From NCBI GenBank assembly GCA_938073845.1, contig CALJEO010000049.1, positions 1 to 17,653 of the forward strand: a stretch of 17,653 nt of DNA, written 5' to 3'. A model generated the notes under the pieces. That model saw nothing but the letters and a program-made list of their open reading frames with translations. It was not told the origin of the DNA and did not search any database. The stretch's first letter is position 1, and each line of letters begins with the position of its first letter. Positions 1 to 6,631 of the stretch are shown in pieces. The stretch comes from an uncultured archaeon. GTDB taxonomy: Archaea > Korarchaeota > Korarchaeia > Korarchaeales > Korarchaeaceae. The translations under genes were made by a program, and so were the position numbers.

Positions 1-941
1 CTGTCAAGAGCGGACAATCGCCCGCGTCGGTATCGAGAGCTTTAAGGGATCTGGTGAGTAAGGGAGTAGTAGTGGGGCCTTATGTACTCTATCCCATCAA
101 TCTGGGATTATCTACATATATAATTGAGCTTGAAAATCCGAGGGAGGAGGAACTGAGGTTCTTAGATGAATTCCCATTTACCCACTCGGCTCTAGCGACC
201 TTAAACGATACTTACTACGTTAACGTACTCGTTCCCCAACACTTGGAGAGGGATTTCGAGGAGCTGAAGGGTGATGGTATTAGAGTAGGCAAGAGAATAG
301 CTCTGAGTTTCGATATACTACCAAAGCAGCTCTCGAATCCCAAGCTCACTATGGATAGGATGCTCGATGGTTATGAGGCCGCTGGAGATACTCCATTGAA
401 TTTGGCAGAGCTTTCTAAAACCAGAAAACCACCTATAAAGCTGGATGAGAAGGACATCCTCGCCCTTAAGGTACTGGAGGAGCGGGGCAGGATCTCCAGG
501 GATCAGATGAGGAGCATGGGGATACCAAATCCAGCTGAGAGGTTCGCTAAGTACAGGAAGGCAGGTATAGTGGTAAAAGGCTACTTCCCAACGGGCTTGG
601 GCTTAGGGGAAGGGGTCATCTTGAGGATCAACATACCGTTCAGGGACTTCCTCAGGGTGAAGAAAGCCCTCTCAAGCGTATCATCTGCAGCGATATTCTT
701 CACGGAGGGTGAGCTCCAAGGGATAACGGGGGTCGCTTTTCTGAGTGGTGAGATGTTGGGACCGTTCTTGAGAGCCATAAGGACTTTCTTCGGGAGTAGG
801 CTTGAGAAGGCGGAGCTGGCCTCCCTATTAGGGCCTTCAAGCTGGCAACTGCCTGCAGATCTCTGGAACGTCGAGGAGCAGAGGTTCGAAATGGATGTGG
901 AGGAATTCAAGAGAGCTTTCTCCAGGAGGCTGAGGCGTTAG
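1..941 (+). CDS. Tandem Lrp/AsnC-like winged-helix regulator, 5' end outside window
   Basis: The frame is open to the left edge of the window, so the GTG at 54 is not the real start. The residues encoded just before it (GQSPASVSRALRDLVSKG, codons from 12) complete a helix-turn-helix typical of Lrp/AsnC or MarR-like winged helices. After this comes a stretch of about 75 residues resembling an AsnC ligand-binding (RAM-like) fold. A second winged helix follows (about residues 128-175 counted from the GTG, LDEKDILALKVLEERGRIS), then a second ligand-domain-like region. The layout therefore looks like HTH-RAM-HTH-RAM, a tandem duplication inferred by reading and not by alignment. It probably regulates transcription. 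Lrp-like folds also occur in siroheme decarboxylases, so an enzymatic role is not excluded. Its last 35 bases overlap the convergent dehydrogenase gene. Confidence 0.65.
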   Translation, partial: VKSGQSPASVSRALRDLVSKGVVVGPYVLYPINLGLSTYIIELENPREEELRFLDEFPFTHSALATLNDTYYVNVLVPQHLERDFEELKGDGIRVGKRIALSFDILPKQLSNPKLTMDRMLDGYEAAGDTPLNLAELSKTRKPPIKLDEKDILALKVLEERGRISRDQMRSMGIPNPAERFAKYRKAGIVVKGYFPTGLGLGEGVILRINIPFRDFLRVKKALSSVSSAAIFFTEGELQGITGVAFLSGEMLGPFLRAIRTFFGSRLEKAELASLLGPSSWQLPADLWNVEEQRFEMDVEEFKRAFSRRLRR

Positions 942-2283
942 CTTCATGGGAGCTCCTACCGATGAGAGGAGCGCTCATCCACTTCCCAAAGATCCTGGCC
1001 ACTTCATCGACTATCCTCCTCTCCGCCTCCAGGCTGGTCCCCCCTAGATGAGGCGTCACAACCACGTTATCGAACTCCAGGAGCCTCCCGAAGGTGGGAT
1101 CGCTGAAGGGGGGTTCCCTGGGGAAGACATCCAGGCCCAGTCCCCCTAACTTCCCCGATTCAAGGGCCTCTAGGGCAGCCTCCAGGTCTAAAAGCTCACC
1201 CCTGCCCACGTTTATCAGGATTGCCCCGTCCCTCATGATGGAGAGCTCCCTCCTCCCGATTAGCCCCCTCGTCCCCTCCGTCAGTGGGGCCGCTAGCACC
1301 ACAACATCGCTCTCCCTTAGCACCCTCTCGAGGCTTTTCCCTCCTGCCTTGTACTTATCGTAGTAATCTACATGCATTCCGATGCTCCTGAGGAGCTCAG
1401 CTATCTCGCTGCCGACTATTCCCATTGATATGATCCCAGCTCTCCTGCCAGCTAGCTCGGAGCACCTCACCCTTCCCTTGGCCCACAGGCCTTCCCTCAT
1501 CATCCTGTCGGAGGAGCATATCCCCCTGCTCAAGCTCAGTATCATGCCTAGAGCGAGTTCAGCGACAGCCCTAGCCCTTACTGGAGCTCTCTCAACTATG
1601 ATAGCCCTCCTCCTCGCTTCCTCGATATCTATGTGGTCTAGACCATGGGTTGCTGTCACTATAAGCTTCAGCATGGGTGCTCTGGCTAGCTCCTCTCTCC
1701 CGATCCTCCTATCAGTCCTTATAACTAAGGCGGTGGCCTCCTCGATCCTGCCCCAATTCCTGCTAACCTCCCCGTAGGCTTCGAGCTCGGAATCTAGCTC
1801 CTTCGGGAGGTTATCCGCTACGAGTATGAGCTCCTCACGCGACCAATCCAAACTTATCCTATCCCCCGGGAGATACTGATTCACACACCTCATCCCCGTG
1901 TTCACGTCCGACACTATGGCAAGCCTGTCCTTCATCACCAGGTTCAACCTCATCACCGCGTTGACAGCTGACCCGAAGTCGTCGTAGGGGTTCCTTAGCT
2001 CCGAGAGATACCCTTCGCTGAAGAGAGGTGTGGATGCGAGCGTCACGCTGGCTCCAGTGAGTGCGGAGGCTGTAGGGGCCAGGCCCCATCCCACTGCAGC
2101 TAGGGCCCATTTGTCCCTGTAACGATCGATCCAGCCAAGCTCACCGGTGGGTCTCGCTAGCTCGTAGAACTCCTCCTCCCTCAGGCCCAACAGAAGGTTC
2201 GCAAGCTTCTCTAAACAGTGACCCCAGAAGTAGGAACAATCAGCGCCAAAGGAAGCCACCCCGGAGGTGCGAAAGGTTGACAC
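907..2283 (-). CDS. D-isomer-specific 2-hydroxyacid dehydrogenase with unknown N-terminal extension
   Basis: Residues from about 150 onward are a D-2-hydroxyacid dehydrogenase of the SerA/GyaR type, NAD(P)-dependent reduction of a 2-oxoacid. The active-site Arg (R361 in INVGRGELLD), Glu (E390 in LDVFPREPP) and His (H412 in VTPHLGG) are all present. The nucleotide loop reads ISMGIVGSEIA (about 285-295), so the first Gly of GxGxxG is Ser. Residues 1 to about 145 match no domain I recognise and contain Cys16, Cys23 and Cys133. With them the protein has 458 residues against roughly 310-340 for the simple family. The substrate (phosphoglycerate, glyoxylate or another) cannot be told, and no ACT domain is visible. 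The GTG at 2283 is the most upstream start possible because a TAG lies two codons before it. An AGGAGG at 2283-2288 overlaps that GTG, and GTG 2259 is the next option, so the start is uncertain. Confidence 0.8.
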   Translation of the reverse strand: MSTFRTSGVASFGADCSYFWGHCLEKLANLLLGLREEEFYELARPTGELGWIDRYRDKWALAAVGWGLAPTASALTGASVTLASTPLFSEGYLSELRNPYDDFGSAVNAVMRLNLVMKDRLAIVSDVNTGMRCVNQYLPGDRISLDWSREELILVADNLPKELDSELEAYGEVSRNWGRIEEATALVIRTDRRIGREELARAPMLKLIVTATHGLDHIDIEEARRRAIIVERAPVRARAVAELALGMILSLSRGICSSDRMMREGLWAKGRVRCSELAGRRAGIISMGIVGSEIAELLRSIGMHVDYYDKYKAGGKSLERVLRESDVVVLAAPLTEGTRGLIGRRELSIMRDGAILINVGRGELLDLEAALEALESGKLGGLGLDVFPREPPFSDPTFGRLLEFDNVVVTPHLGGTSLEAERRIVDEVARIFGKWMSAPLIGRSSHEANASASWRKLS

Positions 2284-2403
2284 CTCCTAGGAAGGCCTCA
2301 TCCAACCTGACCACCAGGAGGCCCTCCATGCGGACACCGCGTCCTGCGATGCTTCACTATACTTAAGGTTTCCGCTCAACCCCGGCCGGAGGGAGCGCCT
2401 CCA

Positions 2404-2411
2404 TTTATATA
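2404..2411 (+). promoter_or_regulatory. TATA box for the small membrane protein gene
   Basis: TTTATATA in otherwise GC-rich sequence. Transcription would start near 2430-2435, close to ATG 2428/GTG 2431, which opens a short frame (MVGEPMK, then TGA at 2449). That short frame is in phase with the membrane protein downstream. Confidence 0.5.
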
Positions 2412-2484
2412 CCTATGAGGCCAGCCGATGGTGGGCGAGCCCATGAAGTGACTGTCCTCCAGGAGGGGATTCGGGTACCCGAGG

Positions 2485-3003
2485 GTGATACTCCTCACCC
2501 TGAGTTACGTCCTAGCTGTGATACTGGTCCCCTACTTGGAGATCCCCGAGCTGCTAAAGGGGTGGGGCTACCTAGGGATGCTCACACTGGGCTTTATGTA
2601 TGTCTACACGCCGACCACGGGTGTTGCTACTCTAACTTTACTAGCTATCGCTGGGGGATATGATCTGATCCCAGATGGAGCGATAACTGGCCTAGGTGCC
2701 CTCATAGGGGATCTGTTCCTCTCCTACCTCATGAGGAGGGAGTTGGGTGGGGAGTTGTCCGGGCTAGCTGGGGAGGGGCCCCTGCGGAAGATTAAGGACG
2801 AGCTACCTGATCCAGTTAAGAGTGAAAAGTTTATCATATTTCTGGCTTGCGTGCTGATAGCATCTCCCCTCCCCACCGAGATAGGGGCAGCGATGCTATC
2901 CCTTGTGAGGAGGCTGTCGACCCTAAGGATGGCCCTAATCATGGGCTCACTCCACGCCGCGGGGATATCCTTGCTCCTGATCCTGGGGACCGTTATCGAG
3001 TAA
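2485..3003 (+). CDS. Small multi-spanning membrane protein, possibly VTT/DedA-like
   Basis: From GTG 2485 the protein has 172 residues and about five hydrophobic segments (roughly 2-18, 27-57, 66-83, 116-138, 149-171). Each half has a proline-containing break in a hydrophobic segment: YTPTTG (41-46) and ASPLPTEIG (126-134). That loosely resembles the paired re-entrant loops of VTT/DedA-type transporters, so any family assignment is weak. The start is a problem. An in-frame TGA lies at 2449-2451, and the good Shine-Dalgarno AGGAGGGG (2461-2468) is 16 nt from the GTG, which is too far. The codons between the TGA and the GTG encode SSRRGFGYPR, a basic stretch that suits a cytoplasmic N-terminus. 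The real protein may therefore begin earlier, with the TGA breaking it. It runs divergently from the dehydrogenase. Confidence 0.6.
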   Translation: MILLTLSYVLAVILVPYLEIPELLKGWGYLGMLTLGFMYVYTPTTGVATLTLLAIAGGYDLIPDGAITGLGALIGDLFLSYLMRRELGGELSGLAGEGPLRKIKDELPDPVKSEKFIIFLACVLIASPLPTEIGAAMLSLVRRLSTLRMALIMGSLHAAGISLLLILGTVIE

Positions 3004-3162
3004 CTATCATTCCGGCCACCCGTTCCACCTTCATCATAGCTTTCAGAGATAACCCTGTCCTGTGATGCGCCCATTCCGTGCTTCCCATCACATATCGAGT
3101 AAGGGCTCGAGCCGGGTGACTGGAGCTAGTTATTCGGAGCTACCGATTAGCCTTTAGCTTGC

Positions 3163-3630
3163 TTATCTGATGCGTGACCTGTAGGCGTAATAATACCAGA
3201 GGGCGTTGTACTGAGCTTGGCTCTCTAGGGAGCATGTTCTTCTGGAGTTCAAATAGGAAAGGGCTTCCTCAGGGGTCATCCCCTTGGAGATGAGGTAGCT
3301 AGCTAGCAAAGTCCCGGTCCTGCCGCAACCGGCGAAGCAGTGGACCAGGACCCTCCTCCCGGCCTTGACCCTCCCCTCGATCAAGCTCACTATCCTGTGG
3401 AGGGTCTCTATAGGGGGAGCCTCGAACTCGTCCACTGGGAAGGAGAAGCGCTCTATTCCGAGATCATCGAGCCTCCTTCTCACCTCCTGGCTCAGTTCGA
3501 CGAGCGATATCACCGTAGCTATGCCGTTAGCAGCCAGCCAATCGGCCTCTTCAACGGAGCTTATCAGGGCGGAGCCTGCAACGAACTCGTCTATGAAGGA
3601 GAAGTTCCTGGGCCTCCTCATATATCTCAC
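3163..3630 (-). CDS. Tyrosine/dual-specificity protein phosphatase
   Basis: This is a 155-residue cysteine-dependent phosphatase. The P-loop is HCFAGCGRTG (97-106) with nucleophile C98 and phosphate-binding R104, matching HCxxGxxR[ST]. D67 in FPVDEFEAPP is the likely general acid. The length fits compact archaeal dual-specificity phosphatases. Such enzymes remove phosphate from Tyr, or from Ser/Thr, of proteins, and some act on small phosphoesters. It is the last gene of the metal-transport operon. Its GTG start overlaps the TGA of the NikR-like gene in GTGA (3627-3630), so the two are probably translationally coupled. Why a phosphatase is coupled to a metal regulator is unknown. A nearby in-frame ATG (M4) is an alternative start. 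Confidence 0.85.
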   Translation of the reverse strand: MRYMRRPRNFSFIDEFVAGSALISSVEEADWLAANGIATVISLVELSQEVRRRLDDLGIERFSFPVDEFEAPPIETLHRIVSLIEGRVKAGRRVLVHCFAGCGRTGTLLASYLISKGMTPEEALSYLNSRRTCSLESQAQYNALWYYYAYRSRIR

Positions 3631-4007
3631 GTGATGCAGGCGAGAGGCAGGTACCTCTCTGAGACACCCTTGATCCTCTTAAGCTCCTTCCTTAAACCGA
3701 TTATCTCACTTGAGTCGGCATCAACGAAACTAACGTCGATGCAGCAGCCCTCAGAGTGATGGTGACTCCTGGAGACTATGCAGCTCCCGTACCTCTCCAA
3801 GACCTTAGCTGCCCCCTCAGGTACCCTGGAGACGACTATCAGTATTCCCTTGCATCTATGAGGATTAAGGAGGTGGGATCTCTCCTCCATCACGTCCCTT
3901 ATCAGCTCCTCTATGACGGAGGACCTGCTGACCTCTAGCTCCCTTGAGAGGGAATCCAGCTTCTCAAGCAGCTCATCTGGAATGGAGATACCGAATCTCC
4001 TCCTCAT
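3627..4007 (-). CDS. NikR-like ribbon-helix-helix metal regulator with altered metal site
   Basis: The protein has 126 residues, close to the usual NikR length of about 130-140. Residues 4-40 (FGISIPDELLEKLD, then SRSSVIEELIRDVM) are the DNA-binding ribbon-helix-helix. Residues 52-122 resemble the ACT-like ligand domain of NikR. In my hand alignment with E. coli NikR the nickel ligands H87, H89 and C95 correspond to D91, S93 and S99. The region around H76 is RSHHHSEGCC (80-89), so a shifted HHH plus CC cluster replaces the classical site. The ATG overlaps the permease stop (ATGA, 4004-4007). By position it is the likely regulator of the linked transporter, binding the inverted repeat at 5575-5612 (inference). 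The metal it senses may be zinc, manganese or iron and not nickel. Confidence 0.8.
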   Translation of the reverse strand: MRRRFGISIPDELLEKLDSLSRELEVSRSSVIEELIRDVMEERSHLLNPHRCKGILIVVSRVPEGAAKVLERYGSCIVSRSHHHSEGCCIDVSFVDADSSEIIGLRKELKRIKGVSERYLPLACIT

Positions 4008-4816
4008 CTGCCTCCTCTCCCCAGCGAAGAGACCAGGTAGATTGATAGCAGGGCCAGGCCGATGCAGCCCGAGGGCGCTAGGCCCGTCAGCAGTCCGAGC
4101 ACCAGGCCACCCAGACCCCCCAGGAGGGATATTATAAAAGCTTGGAGCAGGAAGCCCCTCAAGCTCCTAGATAGGGAAGCGGCTGTTATCCCAGGGAGGA
4201 GGATCATAACATGCTCTAAGATAAATCCAATGATTTTTAGGAGACCTACTGTCGCTATAGCTAAAGATAGAGCTGTGATCAAATCGTAAAGGCTTACCTT
4301 AACTCCAGATATCTTCACGAAGTCCCTATCAGCTCCTATGAGGGCCTGCCTCTCGAGTAGTGGAAGGTTGATCCCCAGCACCATCAGGGATATCAGGGCC
4401 GTGTAGCTGACATCCTCCCAGGTCACCAGGAGGGGGTCCCCGACTAAGTAGGACCAGATGCTCTCCCTCACCGGAAAACTCGTTATCACGTAGTAAAGGG
4501 AGAGAGCCGTCAGAGAAACCGTAAGCGAGAGGAATATTGCTGTAGCTACATCCGGTCTCAGGCCCCTAGAGATCATGCGGAGGACCATAGCTACCAGTAC
4601 TACGCTGAGGATCAGGGATCCCAGCTGAGAGGGGATGCTGAGGGCTCTATCTAGTATTATGGCTAGGAGCGCCGACAGCAGGGCTGAGTGCGGGAGGGTA
4701 CCGGCTAGGAAGAGCAGCCTCCTGGAGAGGACCAGGGGACTCACTATGCCGAAGGTCATCGAGGAGAGCGAGATCACCAGGATCCACCTAACATCAAGGA
4801 ATAGTTCAAACGGCAT
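4004..4816 (-). CDS. ABC-3 family metal (Zn/Mn-type) transporter permease
   Basis: This is a 270-residue, highly hydrophobic protein with about eight membrane helices, of the ZnuB/MntB type. Family signatures seen are LPHSALLSALLA near residue 40, SYLVGDPLLV in the middle, and KIIGFILEHVMILLPGITA (about 190-210), equivalent to the K.vG.lLv..lLilPaa.A segment. I chose ATG 4816 (MPFELF) over an upstream in-frame start because it gives an 11-nt overlap with the ATPase stop. The alternative adds 17 residues that lie fully inside the ATPase gene. It forms the membrane channel of the importer with the ATPase and with the binding protein encoded divergently. The metal cannot be read from sequence. 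ABC-3 systems usually carry Zn, Mn or Fe. Confidence 0.9.
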   Translation of the reverse strand: MPFELFLDVRWILVISLSSMTFGIVSPLVLSRRLLFLAGTLPHSALLSALLAIILDRALSIPSQLGSLILSVVLVAMVLRMISRGLRPDVATAIFLSLTVSLTALSLYYVITSFPVRESIWSYLVGDPLLVTWEDVSYTALISLMVLGINLPLLERQALIGADRDFVKISGVKVSLYDLITALSLAIATVGLLKIIGFILEHVMILLPGITAASLSRSLRGFLLQAFIISLLGGLGGLVLGLLTGLAPSGCIGLALLSIYLVSSLGRGGR

Positions 4817-5573
4817 GGTAATCCACCACGTGGAGACACCTCTCAACGAGCACCACGCTCCTCCCATAGACCCTTCTCATCACCTCCTCACTCAGCACAT
4901 CATCGGGAGATCCCATGGCCACTATCCCCCTGTTCAGAGCCATCACGGCCTTGGCTTTCTGTAGGAAGAGAGTTGGATCGTGGCTGCTCACTAGCAGGAG
5001 CTTCCTATCAGCTAGCTCGAACATCATCCTGATGAGGGACTCCCTTCCAGCCGGATCCATTGCAGTGAACGGCTCGTCCATCATGATTATGGGAGGATCT
5101 GTGATGAGGGCTCTCGCAAGCAGAACCCTCTGCTTCTGTCCCCCGCTGAGCTGCTGGAAGGGCTTCTCGATGAACTCGCTTAAACCGAGATCTCTGATCA
5201 GGGATTTCAGGAGGGAACTCTCCCTATCGTTCAGCCTTAGCGTAGGGGCTCTCTTCCTGAGGATGATCGCGGACTCTATGAGCTCCTTGGCGCTTATTGG
5301 GAACGGTGGATCGATTAAATTGAGCTGCGGAACGTAGCCAACGAACCTTCCTGCCCTCTCAGGATCCCCAGTGACTTCAATACCGTTCACGTAGACCCTG
5401 CCCCTCAACCCCACCAATCCCAGAAGCGCCCTGAAAAGAGTGGTTTTTCCAGCCCCGTTAGGTCCAATCACCAGGAAGAGTCCTGGTCCAGCCAACTCGA
5501 AGGTTTCCCCATCGAAGATGATCTCGCTACCATAGCGGACCGATAGGTTCTCAGCACGCACGCGCAATTCCAT
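4806..5573 (-). CDS. Metal ABC transporter ATP-binding protein
   Basis: This is a 255-residue ABC ATPase with all motifs: Walker A GPNGAGKTT (37-45), Q-loop VPQ (81-83), signature LSGGQ (142-146), Walker B IIMMDEP (162-168) and H-loop SSHDP (H198). It energises metal uptake with the permease. The frame stays open upstream to about 5684, but that extension runs over the divergent promoter and start of the binding-protein gene. ATG 5573 (MELRV) is therefore chosen. It lies 26.5 nt from the centre of the shared TATA box, the spacing expected for a leaderless archaeal mRNA, and has no Shine-Dalgarno. It is the first gene of a four-gene overlapping operon. Confidence 0.92.
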   Translation of the reverse strand: MELRVRAENLSVRYGSEIIFDGETFELAGPGLFLVIGPNGAGKTTLFRALLGLVGLRGRVYVNGIEVTGDPERAGRFVGYVPQLNLIDPPFPISAKELIESAIILRKRAPTLRLNDRESSLLKSLIRDLGLSEFIEKPFQQLSGGQKQRVLLARALITDPPIIMMDEPFTAMDPAGRESLIRMMFELADRKLLLVSSHDPTLFLQKAKAVMALNRGIVAMGSPDDVLSEEVMRRVYGRSVVLVERCLHVVDYHAV

Positions 5574-5574
5574 C

Positions 5575-5612
5575 GTGCACATCATAGTGTATATATTTAT
5601 AAAGATGTGCAC
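5575..5612. promoter_or_regulatory. Candidate metal-regulator operator: perfect 9-bp inverted repeat
   Basis: GTGCACATC (5575-5583) and GATGTGCAC (5604-5612) form a perfect inverted repeat with a 20-bp spacer. The spacer and inner flank hold the TATA box of both divergent transcripts. Half-site centres are 29 bp apart, near three helical turns, a geometry like the widely spaced half-sites used by NikR tetramers. A bound repressor would block TBP on both sides at once. That the linked NikR-like protein binds here is inference. Confidence 0.75.
5596..5603. promoter_or_regulatory. Shared palindromic TATA box for divergent metal-transport genes
   Basis: TTTATAAA is its own reverse complement and is centred at 5599.5. 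The A of the ATPase ATG (5573, minus strand) and of the binding-protein ATG (5626, plus strand) are each 26.5 nt away. One TATA element could thus serve both leaderless transcripts. Overlapping TATATAT sequence at 5590-5596 could also supply a second, offset box. Confidence 0.75.
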
Positions 5613-5625
5613 ACTTGGCGAGGCT

Positions 5626-6585
5626 ATGGGGCGCACGATCCCGGTGCTCACCCTCTTGCTGATCGCGATCCCTCTCCCGGCCACCGCTCACCCAGATGGT
5701 TTGAGGATCCTGGTCACCTTCAGCAACCTGTTGCACGACTTAAAGCTGCTGGCATGCCCTTCGGACAGCGTTGACTACTTGGCCCCACCGGGCTTGGACC
5801 CCCACGAGTACGAGCTCAGGCCAGCTGATATAGGAAAGATCAGGGAGGCTGACTTGATAGTGTCTACGGCCCACACGCCCTTCGAGATCTCAATAAGAGG
5901 AATGGTCTTAAGGGGAGAGATCAAGGCCAGGTTGGTGGAGATACCTTCGATAGAAGGCATTAGAATATACGAGAACCCGATGACAGGCCAACCTAATTAC
6001 CATATGCCCATCTACGATCCCCTGAACTATCTGACCTTCATGAGGGAATTGAGGGACATCCTGAAGGAGCTGAACCCGTCCTGCTCCAAGGACTACGATT
6101 CCAACTACCTCGCGTTAGAGGGTAGAGTGAGGAGAATCATGGATGAGGCTCAGAGGATGAACATGACTGCTTTAGCCTCAGCTCCCACGGCACAGTACGC
6201 ATTGGAGTGGCTAGGGATCAAGGTGAGGTTCCTCCTGATGAAGGAGGAGGGTCTTCCAGCTACCCTTTCGGAGCTATCGGAGATCTACAGGGCCGCTAGG
6301 AATAATGAGATAGGCATAGTAGTTACCTTGGGTGATGAGAGCACGCCTGCGAACCTCAAAGCTGTTGAAGTATCCGAGGAGTTCGGGATAAGGAAGGTGA
6401 GCATCCCCTCACCCCTGGATCAGAGCAGCATCCCGGAAAAGCTGACTGAGGTGGTACGGTCGTTGAAGGGCTCAGGGAGTAATCGGCCTGGCACAGGCGA
6501 TTTAGCGTCAATGCAGATCGCTCTCGTTGCGGTGCTCTTATTTATCTTGCTCATGGTTGTCTACTTCGTCAGGAGGCGTCCCTGA
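5626..6585 (+). CDS. Metal ABC transporter substrate-binding protein (cluster A-I/ZnuA-like), membrane anchored
   Basis: From ATG 5626 the protein has 319 residues. It has a signal peptide (about 1-22, TIPVLTLLLIAIPLPATA), a ZnuA/TroA-like bilobed body, a Gly/Ser/Pro linker near 282-293, and a C-terminal membrane helix (about 297-314) ending in RRRP. It would be held on the outer face of the membrane by that helix. Metal-site candidates are H60 in LDPHEYE, H126 in PNYHMP, and D237/E238 in LGDEST. The position of the usual third His, in the segment before Y-A-L-E-W-L-G, reads SAPTAQ and has none. That suggests an altered coordination sphere. ATG 5626 is preferred over upstream in-frame starts because those overlap the TATA box, and the distance to the TATA fits a leaderless mRNA. 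It is divergent from its ATPase and permease genes. Confidence 0.88.
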   Translation: MGRTIPVLTLLLIAIPLPATAHPDGLRILVTFSNLLHDLKLLACPSDSVDYLAPPGLDPHEYELRPADIGKIREADLIVSTAHTPFEISIRGMVLRGEIKARLVEIPSIEGIRIYENPMTGQPNYHMPIYDPLNYLTFMRELRDILKELNPSCSKDYDSNYLALEGRVRRIMDEAQRMNMTALASAPTAQYALEWLGIKVRFLLMKEEGLPATLSELSEIYRAARNNEIGIVVTLGDESTPANLKAVEVSEEFGIRKVSIPSPLDQSSIPEKLTEVVRSLKGSGSNRPGTGDLASMQIALVAVLLFILLMVVYFVRRRP

Positions 6586-6631
6586 TCCGTTAACTTATTT
6601 TTTATTGGGATTCCCGCGGATCCGAGGGACC

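Noticed and set aside
1094..1777. Plus-strand reading frames of 89 and 131 codons inside the dehydrogenase gene
   Set aside because: They are Ser/Pro/Leu-rich antisense shadows with no start signal, and the minus-strand gene has clear catalytic motifs.
2449..2451. TGA read as selenocysteine or tryptophan
   Set aside because: No SECIS-like structure was evident, and TGA is used as a normal stop by many genes in the window (for example the permease, leuC and leuD).
2415..2663. Plus-strand 82-codon frame from ATG 2415
   Set aside because: Overlaps the membrane protein in another frame. Composition (Gly/Arg/His/Pro) is that of an out-of-frame read of GC-rich DNA.
3004..3162. Possible C/D-box sRNA or tRNA between the membrane protein and the phosphatase gene
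   Set aside because: A minus-strand ATGATGA and nearby CTGA exist, but box spacing does not fit and no matching D box follows. No cloverleaf could be folded by eye. I see nothing defined in this 159-bp spacer.
5574..5684. N-terminal extension of the ABC ATPase (37 extra residues)
   Set aside because: It would run across the shared TATA box and the divergent gene's start. ABC ATPases of this family begin near MELRVRAENL.
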